Assembly (NCBI GenBank): GCA_938012815.1
Contig: CALLVV010000078.1
Location: 1 to 59,358, forward strand
Reading direction: 5' to 3'
Source: an uncultured Propionibacteriaceae bacterium
GTDB taxonomy: Bacteria; Actinomycetota; Actinomycetes; Propionibacteriales; Propionibacteriaceae
DNA length: 59,358 bases
This document shows, in pieces, positions 7,750-16,720 of the stretch (the first letter of the stretch is position 1; every line of letters starts with the position of its first letter). The notes beneath the pieces are model-generated. The model did not search any database. It was given only the letters and a program-made list of their open reading frames with translations, and was not told where the DNA came from. Both the position numbers and the translations under genes were made by a program.

Positions 7750-9545
7750 CCCACACGACACCACGACGAGGGCTCGGTCGCTGCGTCGTTGCAGCGGTGA
7801 GCGCAGTAGTGGCCACGGCGATGCTGCTGACCGGCTGTTCCGCCGCCGGCCGCTCCCCCACCGGGAACAACGCCGCCACCGGCCGCAATTTCGGCGCGGA
7901 CCAGTCCTTCGACCTGCCCCCCAAGGGCAACTTCCACACCCTTTCGGGCGTCACCGGTTCCATTCCCACGAACCTCGGCTACCTCAACGACATGATCATG
8001 CTGCCCGGCGGCATCTACAACTGGGAGAAGCAGCAGTACTACTACCTGCTCGCGGACGAGTCCTCCGCCCTCTCACCTGACGGCCTCACCTTCAACTACA
8101 AGGTGCGTGAGGGACTGAAGTGGAGCGACGGCTCGGCCCTGACGGCGAAGGACGTGTACAACACGTTCGTGATGCGCTACGCCATGCAGCAGCCAGTGTT
8201 CAACTACATCAAGGACATCGAGCTGGTCGACGACTCCAACGTCAAGTTCACGCTGAACTCGCCAGCACCCATCGCCGTGTACTGGATCATGCGCGAACGG
8301 CCCGCCTCCAGCGCGCAGTACAGCGCGGTGGTCGAGGACGCCGCGGCGTTGTTCAAGAAGAAGGCGGCCCCCGACTCGGACGAGGCGAAGGCCCTGTCGG
8401 CGCGCATCGCAGAGGTCAAGATCGACCAGCCGATCGTGTCCGGTCCGTTCACGATCAACACCTCCACCATGACCAACTCGCAGTTGACGTTGACCCTCAA
8501 CAACAACGGGTATCGCGCGGACAAGGTGGGCTACGACACCATCACGGTCCACAGCGGATCCACGGAGACCATCACCCCCCTGGTGCTCTCCGGTGACGTC
8601 CACTACGCCACGGACGGGTTCCCCGTCGCCACCACGAAACAGTTCGAGCAGCAGGGCTACACGATCCTGCGTCCCCCGACGTACACCGGTCCCGCCCTGT
8701 TCTTCAACTACAACAAGCTGCCGGAGTTCAAGGACAAGCGCGTACGTCAGGCCTTCGGTTTCTTCCTCAACCGCAACGAGATGGGCACGATCTCCCTCGG
8801 CGACTCCGGCAAGGGCGTCCGGTACATGACGGGCCTGTCGGACAATGCCATCGAGAAATGGGTGGCCCCGGAGGCGGCCAGCAAGCTCACCGCCTACGAT
8901 CTCGACCAGGCGCGGGCCACGCAACTGCTGCAGGAGGCCGGCTGGACCAAGAACGGCGACCAGTGGGTCACCAGCGAGGGCAAGCCCGCGCAGTACGACC
9001 TGGCCTTCCCCGGCGACTACGTCGACTGGGCCGCCACGGGCCAGAGCCTCGCGGAGCAGGCCAGCGCCTTCGGCATCAAGATCACCCCGATCGGCGTGGA
9101 TTCCAGCCAGCAGGAGGTCGACGTCCAGGAGGGCAACTTCCAGTTGGCCATCCAGGCCTGGGGCGCGTCGAATCCGTTCCCGACGGACTCCTACAACGCG
9201 ACGCTGATCAACTTCAACTACCCGATGCTCGGTGAGGGCAAGGGCACCGGCTTCAATCTCCAGGCGGAGACCGACGTTCTCGGTCCGATAAACCTGGAGC
9301 AGGAGATCCGTGACAGCGCGTTCGGCACGCCGGAGGAGCAGGTGGCGAAAACCACCCGTCTGGCGCAGGCCTTCAACGAGCTGCTGCCGGTGCTGCCGCT
9401 GGTCGAGCGATTCGGAAACAACCCCGTGGTCACCAACAAGGTGGCGGGGTTCCCCGAGAAGAGCGACTATTACATGAACTCGTTCTACTCCGACAACTTC
9501 GTCCCTGTCTTCTTCTACGAGGGGATGTTGTCGCCGGTCCAGTGA
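7746..9545 (+). CDS. Extracellular solute-binding lipoprotein, SBP family 5
   Basis: This 599-residue lipoprotein captures the substrate outside the cell. The signal peptide ends in the lipobox LLTGC with the lipidated cysteine at residue 31. The mature part carries family-5 landmarks (GLKWSDGSALTAKDVYNTF and, further on, RVRQAFGFFLNRNEM). Family 5 binds peptides, nickel, opines or oligosaccharides. The ROK and Gfo/Idh neighbours favour a glycoside or oligosaccharide, which is inference. It has its own ribosome site (AGAGAGGAATC) although it overlaps the preceding gene by four bases, which would allow higher output. Confidence 0.9.
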   Translation: MTHTTPRRGLGRCVVAAVSAVVATAMLLTGCSAAGRSPTGNNAATGRNFGADQSFDLPPKGNFHTLSGVTGSIPTNLGYLNDMIMLPGGIYNWEKQQYYYLLADESSALSPDGLTFNYKVREGLKWSDGSALTAKDVYNTFVMRYAMQQPVFNYIKDIELVDDSNVKFTLNSPAPIAVYWIMRERPASSAQYSAVVEDAAALFKKKAAPDSDEAKALSARIAEVKIDQPIVSGPFTINTSTMTNSQLTLTLNNNGYRADKVGYDTITVHSGSTETITPLVLSGDVHYATDGFPVATTKQFEQQGYTILRPPTYTGPALFFNYNKLPEFKDKRVRQAFGFFLNRNEMGTISLGDSGKGVRYMTGLSDNAIEKWVAPEAASKLTAYDLDQARATQLLQEAGWTKNGDQWVTSEGKPAQYDLAFPGDYVDWAATGQSLAEQASAFGIKITPIGVDSSQQEVDVQEGNFQLAIQAWGASNPFPTDSYNATLINFNYPMLGEGKGTGFNLQAETDVLGPINLEQEIRDSAFGTPEEQVAKTTRLAQAFNELLPVLPLVERFGNNPVVTNKVAGFPEKSDYYMNSFYSDNFVPVFFYEGMLSPVQ

Positions 9546-9564
9546 CCGATTCGTTCCGCCTCAA

Positions 9565-9597
9565 AGGGGTGGCCGAGCCCGTGGCCCGGCCACCCCT
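9565..9597 (+). terminator. Terminator of the transport operon
   Basis: AGGGGTGGCCG (9565-9575) pairs perfectly with CGGCCACCCCT (9587-9597) 20 bp after the binding-protein stop. Only CTTGT follows, so the U-run is poor, as is usual in high-GC actinobacteria. Confidence 0.75.
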
Positions 9598-9712
9598 CTT
9601 GTGAAGCCGGCTGGGCCCGCACCCGAGAGCCCCTGCGCACAAAACGCCTGTCACAGACGGCACGGAACTGAGAGCGGGACATTCGCACTCGAGTGCCCTT
9701 CTCCCCCCCTGT

Positions 9713-9785
9713 GCACGAAACGCGGGGGTTCGACGGTTCAACGTCATCACATTACGTTGAACCGTTCTTCACCCGCGATTCGTGC
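9713..9785. repeat. 73-bp two-tier palindrome
   Basis: The outer arms GCACGAAACGCGGG (9713-9726) and CCCGCGATTCGTGC (9772-9785) match at 13 of 14 bases. Inside them, ACGGTTCAACGT (9733-9744) and ACGTTGAACCGT (9754-9765) match perfectly around a 9-base loop. It lies between the convergent ends of the transport operon and the FHA gene, so it may be a bidirectional terminator. No flanking target duplication is seen. The rest of 9598-9880 holds nothing else I can name. Confidence 0.7.
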
Positions 9786-9880
9786 CTGGAAAAAGGGGGG
9801 TGTCTTCTCCAAGCCGGTTGATCCGGGGTGCGAGGAACGGGCGAGACAGTTTCGACTCAGCCGGTTTTGATCGGGGTGGT

Positions 9881-10879
9881 TCAGCGGGCCTGTTCCACCC
9901 GCAGGCTCACGCCGTCGCCCAGGTTGAGGACCGTTCCGATCGGGACCGTCACGGATTCGCCGTTCTCCAGCAGGTACGGTTCCTCACCGTTGAGCTGGAT
10001 GGTGGTGCCGTTGGTGGAACGCAGGTCCGTGACTCGCGCGTCGCCGGGGCCTGCGGGTTCGATGAGCAGGTGGCTGCGGGAGATGTCGTTGCCGGGGCTG
10101 GGGACGCGCATCAGCGACGACCCCATGGGGCCGCGCGCCGCGTCGGGAGCACGCCCGACCACCAGTCCTCCGACAACATTGGAGAACTCGCCGGTGTTGA
10201 CCTGCACGCCGATGCCGACGGGACCGTACTGCTGCGGTTCCTCGACGTATCCCCTGCCCGCGCCGGGACGCTGGAACTGGGAGTCCTCGCTGTGAGCGGC
10301 GGACATCTCCTGGGTTTCCGGCATGGCCACGGGCTCCAGGGCTTCGGAGACGGGCTGGGGCTGCTGCACGACGGGTTCGGGAAGCTGGTGTTCGGTGTCG
10401 GGCAGACGCACGAGCTGATCGGGGTCGGTGGTCAGGTGCAGTGCCGAGGCACCGACCGCACCGGCAATCAACGGCAGGTGAAGCAGCGCGTCGTACTCGA
10501 GGACACCCATGTCGACGCGAAGCCCACGGACGGTGCCCAGCGGGGCCTCGTGCCAGGTGAGCGCGCCCGAGCCGTCGAGCGCGGTCTGGCCGGTCGCCAC
10601 GTCCACGACGGAGATCCGCCCGCGGGCCAGGCCGTGCAGCGACCCGCCGTCCCAGACGAACGCCGCGAAGTCCGGCATCTGGTCCAAGGAATAGCCGCGT
10701 AACACGTCGAGCAACGCGGCCAGCGAACCAGCACCCTGCATGTCCGTCCACAGCTGGTTCACGAGTACCGACATCTTCGGCGGCGCAGGCTGCATGACCG
10801 CGACCAGACGCGGCCCCGCCAGCACCAACCACTGGCCGGGTGTGTAGGTAAGCCGCCAAGGCCCCAGAGGAAGCGACAT
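9881..10879 (-). CDS. FHA-domain protein
   Basis: The protein has about 332 residues with a C-terminal forkhead-associated domain, a phosphothreonine-binding module. The FHA motifs are plain: VVGRAPDAARG, then NDISRSHLLIEP near residue 258 and VTDLRSTNGTTIQLNG. The first 130 residues form a globular region without a recognised motif, joined by a proline/glutamine-rich linker. The start is ambiguous: a GTG (10882) precedes the ATG (10879), and I prefer the ATG because GGGAGA lies at normal distance. FHA proteins in actinobacteria often work with Ser/Thr kinases or secretion and cell-wall machines. It lies downstream of ileS on the same strand. Confidence 0.8.
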   Translation of the reverse strand: MSLPLGPWRLTYTPGQWLVLAGPRLVAVMQPAPPKMSVLVNQLWTDMQGAGSLAALLDVLRGYSLDQMPDFAAFVWDGGSLHGLARGRISVVDVATGQTALDGSGALTWHEAPLGTVRGLRVDMGVLEYDALLHLPLIAGAVGASALHLTTDPDQLVRLPDTEHQLPEPVVQQPQPVSEALEPVAMPETQEMSAAHSEDSQFQRPGAGRGYVEEPQQYGPVGIGVQVNTGEFSNVVGGLVVGRAPDAARGPMGSSLMRVPSPGNDISRSHLLIEPAGPGDARVTDLRSTNGTTIQLNGEEPYLLENGESVTVPIGTVLNLGDGVSLRVEQAR

Positions 10880-11093
10880 CACTATCTCCCGTCATCAGAT
10901 TTCTCTTCAGCCTAATGCCGGAAGGTCCCCCGATGGGACCGGAACACCCCCGCGCCGCCAAACGGGGGACAGAATTTGTCCTGTCAAGCACCTGCCGCGA
11001 CCGCAGACGAGCGGCCGCCGGCACCGCCCTTGAAGCCGGTCGGGCCGGCTTTGGCGAGGGGACCCACAGCCCGGTACTCGGCCCGGGCAGCGC

Positions 11094-14000
11094 TCAGGCC
11101 CTGGTGATCCTCACCTTGAGACCGAGTTCCGGTTCCTCCACGGTCGGGTCCTCGACATCACCCTGTTGCAGATCGACGGCCAGGACCTCGTCGGCGATCA
11201 GGTCGGCGTGCTCACGGATCGCCTCCAGCAGCTCCGTCCCGGCGGCGAGGCGCAGGAGGATCCGGTCGGAGACATCGAGCCCCGACGACTTGCGGGCCTC
11301 CTGGACCACCCGGATCACCTCGCGGGCCCGGCCGGCGCGCACCAGCTCGGGGGTGAGTTCCAGATCGAGGGCGACGGTCTCGCCCTGCTCGTTGACCACG
11401 CTCCAGCCGTCGCGGGGACGTTCGGTGAGCAGCACCTCGTCGGCGGACACCTCCAGCGACTCGCCGTCGAGGTCGATCAGCGACCGGCCACGTTCCCGCA
11501 GTTCCCGGACGAGCCGGGACGCGTCGGCGGCGGCGATCGCGGCCGCGACCTTCGGGGTGAGTTTCCCGAACCGTTTGCCCAGGGCCCGGAAGTTGCCCTT
11601 GGCGGCGTGGTCGACGAGATCGCCGGCGGAGGTGAACGACGCGATGTCCTGGACGTTCAGCTCGGCGCGCACCTCGGCGACGAGCTCCGCGGTCAGCTCC
11701 GCGAGGGCCGCCGTCGGCACGAGCATCCGTTTGAGCACCTGCCGCACCTTCATGCGCGACTCTGCGCGGGCCGCGCGACCCAGTTCCACGATCCGCCGGG
11801 CGGTGGCCATCGCACCCATGAGACCGGCATCGATCAGCGCCTCGTCGGCGACGGGCCAGCTTGCCAGGTGCACCGACTCGGGCCCGGTGGGATCGGTGGC
11901 GGCGAACAGGTCCTGCCACACCCGTTCCGTGACGAACGGCATGATCGGGGCCATCAGCCGGGTGACGACGTCGAGGGTTTCGTGGAGGGTGGCCAGAGCA
12001 CCGGCCTCGCCCGCCCAGAAACGCCGCCGCGAGCGGCGCACGTACCAGTTCGACAGGTCGTCGACGAAACCGGCCAGCAGCGCGCCGGCCTTCTGGGTGT
12101 CGAAATCGTCGAGGGCGGCGGTGACGTCGCGGATCAGTTCGTTGGTGGCCGAGACCAGCCAGCGGTCGAGGACGTGCCGGTCGGCGACGGCGGGCACCGA
12201 GGCGCCCGGCTCCCACCCGGAGGCGCGCGCGTACAGCGACTGGAAGGCGACGGTGTTCCAGTAGGTCAAAAGCACCTTGCGGACCGTCTCGGCGATGGTG
12301 GTGTCGCCGACGCGGCGCGCCATCCACGGTGACCCGGAGCAGGCCATGAACCAGCGCACCGCGTCGGCCCCGTGGGTGTCCATCAGCGGGATGGGTTCCA
12401 GGATGTTGCCGAAGTGTTTGCTCATCTTCCGGCCGTCCTCGGCGAGAATGTGACCGAGGCACACGACGTTGCGGTAGCTCGACTCGTCGAACACGAGGGT
12501 GCCGACCGCCATCAGCGAGTAGAACCAGCCGCGGGTCTGGTCGATGGCCTCGCAGATGAAGTCGGCCGGGTAGTTGGCCTCCAGTTTCTCCGCGGACCCG
12601 GGGACGTGCGGGTAGCCCCACTGCGCGAACGGCATCGACCCGGAGTCGAACCAGGCGTCGATCACCTCGGGCACGCGCCGGTAGGTGGCGCCGTCGCGGA
12701 CGATCTCGACGTCGTCGATGAAGGGGCGGTGCGGGTCGAGGGAACTGAGGTCGCAGCCGGCCAGGTCGCCGAGCTCGGCCAGGGAGCCGACGCAGATCAG
12801 GTCGGCGGGGTCGTCGACGTTGCGCCAGATCGGCAGTGGCGTGCCCCAGTAGCGGCTGCGCGACAGGGCCCAGTCGATGTTGTTGTTGAGCCAGTCGCCG
12901 TAGCGGCCGTGCTTGATGGAGGCGGGATACCAGGTGGTGGCCTCGTTCTGCGCCAGCAACTGGTCCTTGATGCGGGTGGTGCGGATGTACCAGGACGGCT
13001 GGGCGTAGTAGAGGAGCGCGGTGTGGCAACGCCAGCAGTGCGGGTAGGAGTGAAGGTAGTCGAGCCGGCGGAACAGCAGGCCCCTTTCGTCGAGGTTGGT
13101 CACCAGCGGCGCGTCGGCGTCCTTGAAGAAGACCCCGCCAACCAGCTTCACGGCGTCGTCGAAGGTGCCGTCGGGGCGGATGGGGTTGACGAACGGCAGG
13201 TCGTAGGAGCGGCACACGATCATGTCGTCCTCGCCGAAGGCGGGCGCCTGGTGCACCAGACCGGTGCCGTCGGAGGTGGTGACGTAGTCGGCCAGCACGA
13301 CGTAGTTGGCGGGGGCGGGGAACTCGACGAGGTCGAAGGGGCGCTGGTAGTCCCAGCGTTCCATCTCGGAGCCCCTGAACGAGCGGCCGCGCGTCCATTC
13401 CTCACCCAGCACCGCGTCGAACAGCGGCTCCGCGACCACGAGGCTGCCCTGTTCGGGATGCGTGCCGACGACGTAGTCGACGTCGGGATGCACCGCGACC
13501 GCCGTGTTGGAGACCAGCGTCCAGGGGGTGGTGGTCCACACCAGCAGGTCGGCCTGACCGGCAAGCGGCCCGGAGGTGACGGGGAACCGCACGTAGACCG
13601 ACGGGTCGGTGACCTCCTCGTAGCCCTGCGCGAGTTCGTGATCGGACAGGGTGGTGCCGCAGCGCGGGCAGTACGGGGCCACCCGGTAGTCCTCCTGGAG
13701 GAGGCCCTTGTCGAAGATCTGCTTGAGTGCCCACCACACCGACTGCACGTACTCGGGGGTCATGGTGACGTAGGCCTCGTCGAGGTTCACCCAGTACCCC
13801 ATGCGGCGGGTCAGCTCGGCGAAGGCGTCGACGTGCCGCAGCACCGATTCGCGGCACTTCGCGTTGAACGGCTCCACCCCGTAGGCCTCGATGTCGGGTT
13901 TACCGGAGAAACCGAGTTCCTTCTCGACGGCGAGTTCAACGGGCAGGCCGTGGCAGTCCCAGCCGGCCTTGCGGTCGACGCGGCGGCCCTGCATCGTCTT

Positions 14001-14219
14001 GAAACGCGGGAACAGGTCCTTGAAGACACGGGCCTCGATGTGGTGCGTCCCAGGCATGCCGTTGGCGGTCGGCGGGCCCTCGTAGAAGGTCCACGGATCG
14101 CCGTCGCGAGTGTTCTCGAGGGACTTCGCGAACGTGTCGCGCTCGGCCCACAGGGCGATGATCTCGCGCTCCAAGGCGGGGAAATCAACGGTTGCAGGGA
14201 CTGCGTTGTAGGAACTCAT
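11094..14219 (-). CDS. ileS: Isoleucine-tRNA ligase
   Basis: This cytoplasmic class I synthetase of 1041 residues charges tRNA-Ile. The ATP-site motif is unusual: residues 57-60 read GTHH, a GXHH form in place of HIGH/HXGH. KMSKH is at 598-602, the editing domain lies between (TTPWTLVSNTAVAVHP), and the C-terminal anticodon-binding part is of the eukaryote-like type 2 form (LVREL, then a DUF5915-like tail). The start at 14219 is set by the T-box leader, whose sequestered GAGG lies five bases upstream; an open frame runs further but would destroy that leader. Type 2 IleRS enzymes resist mupirocin, and the swapped motif has been linked to very high resistance. Confidence 0.95.
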   Translation of the reverse strand: MSSYNAVPATVDFPALEREIIALWAERDTFAKSLENTRDGDPWTFYEGPPTANGMPGTHHIEARVFKDLFPRFKTMQGRRVDRKAGWDCHGLPVELAVEKELGFSGKPDIEAYGVEPFNAKCRESVLRHVDAFAELTRRMGYWVNLDEAYVTMTPEYVQSVWWALKQIFDKGLLQEDYRVAPYCPRCGTTLSDHELAQGYEEVTDPSVYVRFPVTSGPLAGQADLLVWTTTPWTLVSNTAVAVHPDVDYVVGTHPEQGSLVVAEPLFDAVLGEEWTRGRSFRGSEMERWDYQRPFDLVEFPAPANYVVLADYVTTSDGTGLVHQAPAFGEDDMIVCRSYDLPFVNPIRPDGTFDDAVKLVGGVFFKDADAPLVTNLDERGLLFRRLDYLHSYPHCWRCHTALLYYAQPSWYIRTTRIKDQLLAQNEATTWYPASIKHGRYGDWLNNNIDWALSRSRYWGTPLPIWRNVDDPADLICVGSLAELGDLAGCDLSSLDPHRPFIDDVEIVRDGATYRRVPEVIDAWFDSGSMPFAQWGYPHVPGSAEKLEANYPADFICEAIDQTRGWFYSLMAVGTLVFDESSYRNVVCLGHILAEDGRKMSKHFGNILEPIPLMDTHGADAVRWFMACSGSPWMARRVGDTTIAETVRKVLLTYWNTVAFQSLYARASGWEPGASVPAVADRHVLDRWLVSATNELIRDVTAALDDFDTQKAGALLAGFVDDLSNWYVRRSRRRFWAGEAGALATLHETLDVVTRLMAPIMPFVTERVWQDLFAATDPTGPESVHLASWPVADEALIDAGLMGAMATARRIVELGRAARAESRMKVRQVLKRMLVPTAALAELTAELVAEVRAELNVQDIASFTSAGDLVDHAAKGNFRALGKRFGKLTPKVAAAIAAADASRLVRELRERGRSLIDLDGESLEVSADEVLLTERPRDGWSVVNEQGETVALDLELTPELVRAGRAREVIRVVQEARKSSGLDVSDRILLRLAAGTELLEAIREHADLIADEVLAVDLQQGDVEDPTVEEPELGLKVRITRA

Positions 14220-14221
14220 CG

Positions 14222-14400
14222 GTACCTCGGTTGGTGACTGAACGAACCGGAGGGACGAGCCGGAACCCGCGGTACCACCCTCCTTGGACGCACTGGGCGC
14301 CCCACTCGATTGTCGATCGCGGCCGGGTCTAGTGAGCGTGCGCCGTTCTTCCGGCAGCTCCGGGGTGATGGCCCCATCATTGCCTTGCGATGCGGGACCA
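14222..14400 (-). ncRNA. T-box riboswitch (ileS leader), translational type
   Basis: The conserved T-box sequence AGGGTGGTACCGCGGG lies in the leader (minus strand, about 14282-14267), where it reads the 3' end of uncharged tRNA. Downstream, CCTCCGGTT (14253-14245) can pair with AACCGAGG (14232-14225) and hide the ribosome site GAGG. That makes this a translation-controlling T-box of the actinobacterial kind. Stem I should lie about 14340-14400, where GGCA and TGCC arms enclose a GCCATCACC segment that contains a possible ATC specifier. I cannot fix the specifier. No terminator precedes the start codon. Confidence 0.88.
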
Positions 14401-14755
14401 AGTATGCGCGAGACAACCAAATCGGGCAATTCGGTGGCGAGGCTCGTCGATGACGGGACGGCCCGCGAAAGCCGTGGAACGTGGCAAACACGAGGAGCGA
14501 CGCAGCGGACGCCCACCCGACGAGCCGCCCTCGGCGCCGGCAGCACTTCGAAGCGACGTCCGCACGAATTGTCGAATCGTCCCACGGGCCTTGAAACGCC
14601 ATGCGGTGTCCGAACATCGAGCAACTGGATCGCCTACCGGCCGGAGCCCGTCCAGGTTGACCCCTTCAGCCGCTAGAATCAACGACGTCAACACGCTCCG
14701 CGCCTTGATGCTGCAAATGCGACGAACAACCCTACGGAAAAGAGCAACACCTCCC

Positions 14756-15199
14756 ATGAACAATCCCGGCGCCAGCAGAATCCCGCCCTCGCAGGACATA
14801 GACGACGAATACACGTTCAAACTGCTGGGAATTCTCTCCAGGACCGCCGAAGACGTCGCCGAGGGATGGAGCAAAATCGGCCTGCTCATCAACTTCGATT
14901 ACGGCTTCAACCACAGCCCCAGCAGGCTGTACACGCATGCGACGGTCATCTGGAAGGGCAAGGCCTATCACAAATGGATTCCCGACCAGGAACAGAACGA
15001 ACTGTCGACAGCCGCCCTGTACTGGCTCAGAGCGCTCATGGAAGCGGGCTTCAAGCACTGGACCTCCATGTTCCTGGGAATGAACTCCGACAAACGCTTC
15101 GTCTGGATACCCAACTACGACGCCGACTACGGCCCCTGGAAAATCGACTTCGAGAACGACAACTGGTCCGTGATGAAAAAGGGCCTCAAAGAACTCTGA
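14756..15199 (+). CDS. Hypothetical protein, possible YezG-like immunity protein
   Basis: The product is 147 residues, acidic and rich in tryptophan and tyrosine. Its pattern (DVAEGWSKIGLLINFDYG near residue 33, and YGPWKIDFENDNW near the C-terminus) recalls the YezG/DUF600 antitoxins that neutralise polymorphic toxins, but the match is by eye and weak. A promoter-like TAGAAT lies at 14674-14679. The ATG at 14756 has only a weak GAAAAGAG upstream, and in-frame ATGs at 14708 and 14717 are alternatives. No toxin gene is adjacent. The 540 bp before it hold the ileS T-box and both promoters. Confidence 0.55.
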   Translation: MNNPGASRIPPSQDIDDEYTFKLLGILSRTAEDVAEGWSKIGLLINFDYGFNHSPSRLYTHATVIWKGKAYHKWIPDQEQNELSTAALYWLRALMEAGFKHWTSMFLGMNSDKRFVWIPNYDADYGPWKIDFENDNWSVMKKGLKEL

Positions 15200-15322
15200 A
15201 CCACCTGACCGCGACCACCTGTTCAGCGATATCAAACAGCCCGCCACTACTCGCGAACACGTCGAAGCCACCCCTGGAGGCCGACTCTCCGCGGAACCCG
15301 CGGAACCCCATAGAATCGGCCC

Positions 15323-16438
15323 ATGGCCATCTTCGACATCCCTCTTGAGACCCTCCGCAAGCGCCGCAGCATCAAATGGGCCCGGTTCGCGCCCGACGTG
15401 CTGCCGATGTTCGTCGCGGAGATGGACGCCAGGCCGGTACCGGCGGTGGTGGATGTCCTCTCCCGGATGGTCGCCGAGGGTGACACCGGCTACCCGGAGC
15501 TGCCCGACTACCAGGAGGCGTTCGCGTCCTTCGCCTCCGATGTCTGGGGCTGGAACATCGACCCGGCCACGGTGTCGCTGGCCTGCGACGTCATGACAGG
15601 CATGCGGGAGATGACACTGGCGACCACGAAACCCGGCGACGCCGTCGTCATCAACCCGCCGATCTACCCGCCGTTCCGGGCGGTCTGCAACGAGACGGGA
15701 CGCCGCATCGTCGAGGCCCCCACCACCGAGGAGGGACGCCTGGACCTCGACGCCCTGGAGGTCGCGTTCGAGCGGGAACGCCCCGCCTCCTACCTGCTGT
15801 GCTCCCCGCACAACCCATCAGGGGTGGTGCACACCGCCGAGGAGCTCACCCGGGTGATGGAGCTGGCGAACACCCATGATGTCGCGGTCATCTGCGACGA
15901 GATCCACGCCCCCCTCTCGGGCGCGGAACACACACCCATCCACCAGGTGCCGGGCGGTCAGCGGGCCTTCGTCGTGACGTCGGCGTCGAAGTCGTGGAAC
16001 CTGGCCGGTCTGAAGGCCGGGTTGATCGTCCCGGGCGCGGAGGTCGTCGACGTGGTCAAGGGCCTCAGCGGTTACGTTCCGGAGTCGGCCAGCTATCTCG
16101 GGGTGGTGGCGCACGCGACGGCGCTGGCCGAGGGTCGCGACTGGCTGGCGGAGGCCTCCGCGGAGATCCGCGAGAACAAGCAACACTTCGCCGACGAACT
16201 CCACCGCGCCATCCCGGAACTGACCTACACGCCGTCGCAGGGCACCTACCTGGCGTGGCTGGACTGCTCCCCGCTAGGCCTCGGCCACGCAGGTCGCCAC
16301 TTCTTCGAGAAGGCGAAGGTCCGCCTCGGCCAGGGCACCGACTACGCCCCGTCGGCCACCCAATTCGTGCGCGTCAACCTGGCGACGTCACAGGAGATCA
16401 TCTCCGAGGCGGTACGCCGAATGGCGGCTTCTCTGTGA
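15323..16438 (+). CDS. MalY/PatB-type aminotransferase (cystathionine beta-lyase)
   Basis: This 371-residue PLP enzyme (fold type I) is of the group that cleaves C-S bonds in cystathionine or cysteine. Landmarks are the opening LRKRRSIKWARFAPDVLPMF and VAEMDARPVP, CSPHNPSGVVHTAEEL near residue 162, the CDEIHAPLSG segment, and the PLP lysine in SASKSWNLAGLKAG near residue 222. TAGAAT at 15311-15316 lies six bases before the ATG with no ribosome site, so a leaderless mRNA is predicted. It could supply homocysteine, or act as a regulator as MalY does in E. coli. Confidence 0.88.
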   Translation: MAIFDIPLETLRKRRSIKWARFAPDVLPMFVAEMDARPVPAVVDVLSRMVAEGDTGYPELPDYQEAFASFASDVWGWNIDPATVSLACDVMTGMREMTLATTKPGDAVVINPPIYPPFRAVCNETGRRIVEAPTTEEGRLDLDALEVAFERERPASYLLCSPHNPSGVVHTAEELTRVMELANTHDVAVICDEIHAPLSGAEHTPIHQVPGGQRAFVVTSASKSWNLAGLKAGLIVPGAEVVDVVKGLSGYVPESASYLGVVAHATALAEGRDWLAEASAEIRENKQHFADELHRAIPELTYTPSQGTYLAWLDCSPLGLGHAGRHFFEKAKVRLGQGTDYAPSATQFVRVNLATSQEIISEAVRRMAASL

Positions 16439-16500
16439 ACCCCGCTCGCCACCCGAGACCCACCACCACCCGAGACCCACCACCACCCGACCCCGCCGCC

Positions 16501-16627
16501 GTTTCGCTGGCCTTAACCCGGTCCGCTGGCCTTAATCCGGGTTTGCTGGGCTTGTTCACGTTTGCTGGCTTCACAGCACAGGCAAACGTGAACAAGCCCA
16601 GCGAAAAGGTGATAAGGCCAGCAAACC
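16501..16627 (-). repeat. Palindromic repeat element, copy 1 (inverted, one unit short)
   Basis: Three forward units with the core GCTGGCCTT (spaced 19-20 bp) precede a 28-bp centre, and two reverse units follow. The centre reads as the reverse complement of the centre in copies 2 and 3 with one difference, so this copy faces the other way and lacks one arm unit. The inner arms pair over at least 21 bp without a mismatch. It lies in the gap after the MalY-type gene. Confidence 0.85.
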
Positions 16628-16720
16628 GGCGTGCCGGGGAACAGCCCCCGAGGGAGAGTTTTCCACAGGCGAAAAACTGGTCCTTGACAGCGCAGAGTCG
16701 ACGTGAAGTCCAATGGTTTC

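Noticed and set aside
9713..9785. MITE or IS-end interpretation of the 73-bp palindrome
   Set aside because: No target-site duplication and no second copy in the window.
12372..14237. 621-codon plus-strand frame over ileS
   Set aside because: It is antisense to ileS with G/V/H-rich composition and no domain. ileS has all its motifs and a T-box.
14220..14624. Longer ileS start giving a 1176-residue protein
   Set aside because: The added region is the T-box leader, and its translation has no resemblance to IleRS.
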